Positions 14,226-18,474 of a stretch of DNA of 18,474 bases are shown here, piece by piece. Each line of letters begins with the position of its first letter. Position 1 is the stretch's first letter. Made by a program: the position numbers and the translations under genes. Origin of the DNA: Bacillota bacterium (lineage in GTDB: Bacteria > Bacillota > Clostridia > Lachnospirales > Lachnospiraceae); contig JAEZUR010000004.1 in the NCBI GenBank assembly GCA_023420935.1, positions 1 through 18,474 on the forward strand. Direction: 5' to 3'. Below the pieces are notes generated by a model. That model did not search any database. It saw only the letters and a list, made by a program, of their open reading frames with translations, and was not told where the DNA came from.

Positions 14226-16271
14226 ATGAAAAGAGAGAAAAGTGACAAGAAACGGTTTGGGATTCAAGGAAAATTAATTTTAATGTTTCTGATTCCAGTA
14301 GCTCTAATTGTTCTATTAGGAGTGATATCTTACAATAAGGCGTCTACTGGTATCATTAAAAATTATGAGAATACAATGAAGGATACCATGGAAGCAACTA
14401 GTCAATATTTTGACTTAGGCTTTCAATCGGTACAAACAGGCGCAAAGGAACTTTCCGCAGATGGGAATATGAAGGATAAGAACGCGTATGGTTCTTATAA
14501 AGAATTACATAAGTCCATTATTGCAAAAGTAGCTGCGGATCATTTAATAAAAAATATTCACATCCTCTCGTCTCAGGGAGTTGGAATATCAACTTCAGCA
14601 GGGGCTTTGAAAGGTAGTGAATATACAGATTTTTTAAATTCCCAAGAGGGAAGTATATTTAAAAAGGATGAAATTGACGGTGTATGGGTAGGAGAACATC
14701 CATATATAGATGAAGCCATGAATAGTAAGAATAGTGAGTATAGTATGTCTTATCTACAAAGGGTTACAGATACTTCTGGATTTTCTAAAAAGGGTGGAGA
14801 AACCATAGGATACATTGTATTTGATGTAACGATAGAAACAGTCAAAGATATATTATCTAATTTTCAATGGGGTTCTGGTAGTTTGTCTGGATTTGTTACT
14901 ATGGATGGACGAGAATTAAATTCAAGTAAAAAAGAAGGAGATGTTATCTTTTCCAATCAGGAGTTTTATAAACAGGCACTGAACTCTGATAAAATAAGTG
15001 ATTCTTATTATTGTAACTATGAAGGAAAATCTTTTTTGTTTGTTTATGCCAAGGTAGATGCAAATCAAGCCATGGTATGTGGTCTAATACCAAAAACACA
15101 GATACTAAAACAAGCAGAAGAGATCAAAACAGTAACCTATGTGGTAGTAATCTTTGCATCTATTTTAGCTATTCTCATTGGTAGCTTTGTAGCAACCGAT
15201 TATGGTAATGCCATTAAGAAAATGATTGAAGTGTTAAAGAAAACGTCAAAGGGTGATCTGTCAGCTACAGTTCAGCTGAAGCGAAATGATGAGTTTGGAA
15301 TACTGGGTGCTAGCATAACCAATATGACAAAACATATGAGAAATTTAATTGAAAATGTATCTACGGTAAGCGGTAATGTGTCGAGCTCAACCTTGGAGGT
15401 TTCAGAAAATGTGGGAATCCTTTCTGATTCCACCGTTGGAATTATGGAAGCATTAGAAGAGATAGAAGTTGGTATTGGACGACAGGCACAGGATACCGAA
15501 GGATGCCTGGTACAGATGTCACATTTATCTGGAAAAGTGAATCAAGTATATGAGAATATGGAACATATCGAACATATAATAATAGATACTCGTTCTATAG
15601 CTGTAGAAGGAATTGGGCAAATTGATATACTAAATAAAAAAGCAGGTTATACCAGTCTTTCCACACAGAAAGTGATCACAAATATTGTAGATTTAGAGCA
15701 GGAATCACGCTCCATAGGTGGGATTGTTGCGACGATTAATGAAATCGCAGAACAGACTAATCTACTATCCTTAAATGCATCCATTGAAGCCGCTAGAGCT
15801 GGGGAAGCTGGAAAAGGATTCTCGGTGGTAGCAGATGAGATACGAAAATTAGCGGATCAGTCAATGGAAGCAGCCAATCGTATTCATGGTATTATTGAAC
15901 AGATTCAGCATAAAACAAAAGAAACTGTGACAACAGCCAAGGAAGCTACGAAGAGTGTAACTCAGCAAGCAGAAGCACTTCAAGGGACTGTATCTATGTT
16001 TCACTCTATGAATGATAGAATAGAAGATTTGGCTACAAGATTAGGGGACATTTTCAATGAAGTAAAAGAAATCGAGCAAGCGAAAAATGAAACCTTGTCT
16101 GCCATGGCAAATATATCTGCAGTAGCGGAAGAAACCGTTGCAGTGGCAGAAGAAATAAACCTCTCCGTAAAACACCAAAAGGAAGCGGTTAGTCAATTAA
16201 ATCATGCTGTCCTTGGATTAGAGGAAGATACCAGTAACTTAAATGAGTCCATAGGAATATTCTTATTATAG
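14226..16271 (+). CDS. Methyl-accepting chemotaxis protein
   Basis: A membrane chemoreceptor of 681 residues. After a basic N-terminus comes TM1 (about 17-37). An extracellular region of ~260 residues, probably a dCache sensor, is followed by TM2 (about 304-324), HAMP (to ~380) and a long coiled-coil signalling domain. The conserved tip EIAEQTNLLSLNASIEAARA followed by GEAGKGFSVVADEIRKLADQ lies at about 505-544 and would bind CheA/CheW. No C-terminal CheR-binding pentapeptide is seen. The start at 14226 is preferred to a TTG at 14205 because GGGAG lies five bases before it. It begins 35 bases after the regulator gene and is probably the last gene of the operon. A role in taxis to chitin sugars is inferred from position; the ligand is unknown. 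Confidence 0.93.
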   Translation: MKREKSDKKRFGIQGKLILMFLIPVALIVLLGVISYNKASTGIIKNYENTMKDTMEATSQYFDLGFQSVQTGAKELSADGNMKDKNAYGSYKELHKSIIAKVAADHLIKNIHILSSQGVGISTSAGALKGSEYTDFLNSQEGSIFKKDEIDGVWVGEHPYIDEAMNSKNSEYSMSYLQRVTDTSGFSKKGGETIGYIVFDVTIETVKDILSNFQWGSGSLSGFVTMDGRELNSSKKEGDVIFSNQEFYKQALNSDKISDSYYCNYEGKSFLFVYAKVDANQAMVCGLIPKTQILKQAEEIKTVTYVVVIFASILAILIGSFVATDYGNAIKKMIEVLKKTSKGDLSATVQLKRNDEFGILGASITNMTKHMRNLIENVSTVSGNVSSSTLEVSENVGILSDSTVGIMEALEEIEVGIGRQAQDTEGCLVQMSHLSGKVNQVYENMEHIEHIIIDTRSIAVEGIGQIDILNKKAGYTSLSTQKVITNIVDLEQESRSIGGIVATINEIAEQTNLLSLNASIEAARAGEAGKGFSVVADEIRKLADQSMEAANRIHGIIEQIQHKTKETVTTAKEATKSVTQQAEALQGTVSMFHSMNDRIEDLATRLGDIFNEVKEIEQAKNETLSAMANISAVAEETVAVAEEINLSVKHQKEAVSQLNHAVLGLEEDTSNLNESIGIFLL

Positions 16272-16302
16272 CTTAAGAGCCATAATCTAATGTATAAATG
16301 AA

Positions 16303-16486
16303 AATGAATCTGTGTGCATCTATATCCACCTGACTCGCCTTGCCTTCAAGCACTATCTTTTTTATTAAGCCCCAAAGATGCGAAAATGCTCGCAGCTGCT
16401 TGCATTTTGCTGGGTCTTAAACAAAAGATGGACAAGCGCTTTCAGCCGGTCTTCGCCAGTTGGATATAGATGCACACAGATTCATT
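16303..16486 (+). repeat. Structured repeat element, copy B (26-bp perfect arms)
   Basis: A 184-base element between the convergent chemoreceptor and acyltransferase genes. The arms 16303-16328 and 16461-16486 form a perfect 26-bp inverted repeat unrelated in sequence to the arms of copy A. The core shares CGCCTTGCCTTC (16336-16347) and CAGCCGGTC (16443-16451). Its stems are ATCTTTT/AAAAGAT (16355-16361, 16423-16429), TAAGCCCCA/TGGGTCTTA (16366-16374, 16411-16419, same internal C-T mismatch) and AAAATGC/GCATTTT (16383-16389, 16402-16408). The orientation is the same as copy A. The last bases overlap the stop codon of the minus-strand gene. Confidence 0.8.
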
Positions 16487-17300
16487 GCGTTATTTTGCAC
16501 TTTAAATGACCTTTCGCAATTCCAAATTTCTTTCCATCTAGTAAATGTTTTTTCATTCTACGCTGAAGAGTCGTGCGCTCCGGTAATGATTCATCAATGT
16601 TTTCATACCCTGGAAAGATCCATCCCATATACCATGTTATATCATAATTCAAAGTATCAATCTCAAATAGGTTTTGGAATGAAACAATATTAGAATCTTC
16701 CCCCAGCAATTCGTTCAACTCTGGCATTAGCATCCAAGTGTCACATGTGAGTTTAACGTTCTCCCATTCAGTAAAATATTTTTTTCTAAATTCAAAAAAA
16801 TCATTCAATGACTGCAAAACAGATTCGCTTTGCAGAGAAGCATCGGATGGAATGTGAACAGCAATCTCATTGTCCTCACCATTTACAAACTCATATTCTA
16901 ATGCGCCTATACGAAATTCATTCAGAGAAATCTGTCGTGGAAACCACCATGCCCAAACAAATTTATATGTATGAAAAGTTTGATAATGTTCATTTAGGAA
17001 TCTCGTACAAAATCTCATAGTTGCAACAAAAATATCTTCCGATATTTCTCTCTTCATATATTCTTTGTATGAATAGTTTCCAATAATATTTAACAATTCC
17101 CAAAGTATTTTTATTCCGTCGGAATCATCACCCAAAATTTCCTGTAATTCTTTTATTCCTCCATCCCATTCCGTGGGTTGCAGGATTTTATTTATGATGG
17201 AATCGGGAATTTCAGTAGTTCTTTTATTACCATAATAAATTAATTCTAATCTTACCTCGTTAGGTATTTCTAATAGTCTGAATAATTCCATTTGCATCAT
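16482..17300 (-). CDS. Acyltransferase-like protein (NAT_N/GNAT_C type)
   Basis: A 272-residue soluble protein of uncertain function. It resembles the Firmicute 'acyltransferase domain-containing' proteins with a helical NAT_N part and a GNAT_C part. The recognisable C-terminal segment runs from FRIGALEYEF through AVHIPSDASLQ and LTCDTWMLMPELNELL to SNIVSFQNLFEI and LPERTTLQRRMKKHLLDGKK. The N-terminal ~130 residues are helical and Trp/Phe-rich (FVWAWWFPRQ). The family assignment is from memory of these patterns, so the catalytic activity is unproven. The start at 17300 has GAGGT seven bases upstream. It is a single gene convergent with the chemoreceptor gene. Its stop codon (16482-16484) lies inside the right arm of structured element B. 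It has no evident link with chitin metabolism. Confidence 0.75.
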   Translation of the reverse strand: MMQMELFRLLEIPNEVRLELIYYGNKRTTEIPDSIINKILQPTEWDGGIKELQEILGDDSDGIKILWELLNIIGNYSYKEYMKREISEDIFVATMRFCTRFLNEHYQTFHTYKFVWAWWFPRQISLNEFRIGALEYEFVNGEDNEIAVHIPSDASLQSESVLQSLNDFFEFRKKYFTEWENVKLTCDTWMLMPELNELLGEDSNIVSFQNLFEIDTLNYDITWYMGWIFPGYENIDESLPERTTLQRRMKKHLLDGKKFGIAKGHLKCKITQ

Positions 17301-17350
17301 GGTCTTTACCTCTACACCTTCCAGTTTGTCTATTTCTTCTAGATAGTTAC

Positions 17351-17356
17351 ATTATA
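17351..17356 (-). promoter_or_regulatory. Extended -10 promoter of the acyltransferase-like gene
   Basis: On the minus strand TATAAT is preceded by TGT, giving the extended -10 TGNTATAAT, about 50 bases before the ATG. No good -35 box is seen, which extended -10 promoters tolerate. Confidence 0.5.
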
Positions 17357-17452
17357 ACAAATTCTACCTCTGTTCGATAGATTCTTCAAGTAATGATAGA
17401 AGAACAATGTAATAATGAGAATGTATACATATAACTATTTTTAATTTCTATA

Positions 17453-17481
17453 TTGACATCATTACTTTAGCGTGATAAAAT
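17453..17481 (+). promoter_or_regulatory. Sigma-A promoter of the trpE leader
   Basis: A perfect TTGACA (17453-17458), a 17-base spacer and TAAAAT (17476-17481) predict a transcript start near 17488, leading into the T-box leader about 495 bases before trpE. Confidence 0.85.
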
Positions 17482-17740
17482 GTCTGTAAATTAAATACAA
17501 TGAGATTGATATTTCATTGTCATGAATTAAAGTCTATGAACAAAGAGAGTACTTGCAGATGGTACATTTCAGAGAGTCGGGATTGCTGTGAACCGATATG
17601 GAACACTGTTAGGAATGGGTTTGGGAGATGCAGAGTGAAAGGCAATGCCAAGTAGCTTAAGCCGTGACCTCACGTTATAGAGGGAAGATATCGAAGGGCA
17701 ACTTTCTGTATCGAGAATGAGTTAGTATAGAATTAGTGGC

Positions 17741-17775
17741 GGGTATTTTCTGATTTCAGAAAATACCCTTTTTTT
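17741..17775 (+). terminator. Perfect terminator-like hairpin inside the T-box leader
   Basis: GGGTATTTTCTGA (17741-17753) pairs without mismatch with TCAGAAAATACCC (17756-17768), followed by seven T. It sits where T-box leaders normally carry Stem III, but a 13-bp stem with a U-run would by itself be a strong terminator. Confidence 0.7.
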
Positions 17776-17857
17776 ATAGCGATGGCTAGTGCTTTTTCAT
17801 AAGTCACCGAGATAAGACATTATTTGATAATACTATAAATTGGGGTGGCACCACGAG

Positions 17858-17898
17858 AACATCGTCCCCGGCGTTTACGTCGGAGATGGTGTTTTTTT
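17858..17898 (+). terminator. T-box-controlled terminator before trpE
   Basis: AACATCGTCCCC (17858-17869) pairs with GGAGATGGTGTT (17882-17893) through two wobbles and one mismatch, followed by a T-run to 17898. The antiterminator would form from the T-box bases 17842-17857 and the left side of this stem. Confidence 0.8.
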
Positions 17899-17926
17899 AT
17901 TTAGTAAAAATGGTTTAATATTGATG

Positions 17927-17962
17927 TGCAAAGCAAATTCTATTTGCAAAGCAGATTCTTTA
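17927..17962 (+). repeat. 18-base tandem duplication before trpE
   Basis: TGCAAAGCAAATTCTATT (17927-17944) is followed directly by TGCAAAGCAGATTCTTTA (17945-17962), three differences apart. It lies between the T-box terminator and the trpE ribosome binding site. Confidence 0.65.
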
Positions 17963-17982
17963 TGAGAGGAGAGTTAGATAAT

Positions 17983-18474
17983 ATGAGAAACTTACGAGCA
18001 TACAAAAAGACGGTCAGTATTGTAAAGGAAACTGCCATTGGAATGTACGAAAGTCTTGCAGGAAAAAATAAAGGTTTTTTACTAGAGAGTTTTGATAAAA
18101 ATAATGGAAGATATACCATCTTTGGAGTGGATCCAGAAGAAATTATTACATCAAAAGGAAATAACTTAGTCATTTATTTTCGAGATGGATCCAAGGAGGT
18201 AAGACCAGGTAATCCACTTAAGTTACTAAAAGAATATTATAGTGAATTTCATGTTTCCAAAGATGATGGCGAACTTGCTTTTATGGGGGGATTAGTAGGA
18301 AGCCTTGCTTATGATTTTATCAGGTACTCAGAAAACATTCCAGATGAAAATCCAGATGAAATTGGAATAGAAACAGTACAGTTTATGTTCACCAAAGAAT
18401 TTATTGTCATAGATCATGTTGCGGAAACATTAACCGGAGTTGTACTAGATGAAGATACAAACGAAGGTCGAGAC
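17983..18474 (+). CDS. trpE: Anthranilate synthase component I, N-terminal part
   Basis: The first 164 residues of TrpE, cut by the window end. The enzyme makes anthranilate from chorismate with the glutamine amidotransferase subunit TrpG, the first committed step of tryptophan synthesis. Family features in this part are ETAIGMYESLAGKNKGFLLE followed by SFDKNNGRYTIFGVDPEEII, and the later GGLVGSLAYDFIRYSENIP. These belong to the N-terminal anthranilate synthase domain that carries the tryptophan-binding feedback site. AGGAG lies 11 bases before the ATG, slightly far. The chorismate-binding catalytic domain lies outside the window. Control by the T-box leader upstream agrees with this identity. 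Confidence 0.92.
   Translation, partial: MRNLRAYKKTVSIVKETAIGMYESLAGKNKGFLLESFDKNNGRYTIFGVDPEEIITSKGNNLVIYFRDGSKEVRPGNPLKLLKEYYSEFHVSKDDGELAFMGGLVGSLAYDFIRYSENIPDENPDEIGIETVQFMFTKEFIVIDHVAETLTGVVLDEDTNEGRD

Larger units (their letters stand above)
17541..17898 (+). promoter_or_regulatory. T-box riboswitch, probably tRNA-Trp responsive
   Basis: A leader RNA that senses uncharged tRNA and lets transcription continue into trpE. Stem I begins near AAAGAGAGTAC, with TACTTG (17550-17555) pairing to CAAGTA (17649-17654). It contains the GA-motif AGAGAGTCGGG (17571-17581) and the apical segment GCTGTGAACCG. A candidate specifier TGG (tryptophan) lies at 17616-17618 in GGAATGGGT. The diagnostic T-box GGGGTGGCACCACGAG is at 17842-17857; its TGGC would pair with the GCCA end expected for bacterial tRNA-Trp. 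A terminator follows at 17858-17898. Between Stem I and the T-box lies an unusual hairpin with T-run (17741-17775). The specifier assignment rests on its position and on trpE downstream. Confidence 0.88.

Overview
The DNA is AT-rich and carries strong GGAGG-type ribosome binding sites, a T-box leader, a MalF/MalG-type sugar importer with no ATPase of its own, and a YesM/YesN-type two-component pair. Together these suggest a low-GC Firmicute, most likely a Lachnospiraceae-type Clostridium related to plant-fibre degraders. This assignment is inferred from gene content; no database was searched.

Layout. Positions 1-1360 hold a repeat-rich left edge, a two-gene minus-strand unit (XRE regulator plus a small membrane protein) and a small Lys/Ala-rich DUF6465-type protein with its own promoter and terminator. 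Positions 1416-16271 form one functional block. nagB-nagA run on the minus strand, divergent from a GH94 N,N'-diacetylchitobiose phosphorylase and a hexose-phosphate mutase. These are followed by a YesM-type sensor kinase, a sugar-binding lipoprotein, two permeases, a short YesN-type response regulator and a chemoreceptor, all on the plus strand. A minus-strand acyltransferase-like gene (16482-17300) follows. The right edge is a tryptophan-type T-box leader and the start of trpE, cut by the window end.

How the genes fit together (inference from family knowledge): the lipoprotein and permeases import chitin disaccharide, using an ATPase from elsewhere. The phosphorylase splits it with phosphate into GlcNAc and GlcNAc-1-P. 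The mutase makes GlcNAc-6-P. NagA deacetylates it and NagB converts the product to fructose-6-P and ammonia. The kinase/regulator pair would sense the sugar and the chemoreceptor would steer the cell towards it. This parallels the Vibrio (GlcNAc)2 operon but uses Gram-positive regulators. No GlcNAc kinase, chitinase or ABC ATPase is present here.

Most unusual signals. (1) Two large structured intergenic elements (11362-11547 and 16303-16486) have perfect 26-bp terminal inverted repeats whose sequences are unrelated to each other. Both enclose a core of about 133 bases with the same motifs and the same stems, supported by compensatory changes. (2) Two more large imperfect palindromes lie between other genes of the locus (7441-7576, 9601-9737). 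(3) A 15-base motif, AGCAAG(T/A)AT(A/G)AACAA, sits exactly 42 bases upstream of an identical -10 box both before the phosphorylase gene and before the binding-protein gene; it is a likely binding site of the response regulator. (4) A perfect 13-bp hairpin with a T-run lies inside the trpE T-box leader, ahead of the normal T-box terminator.
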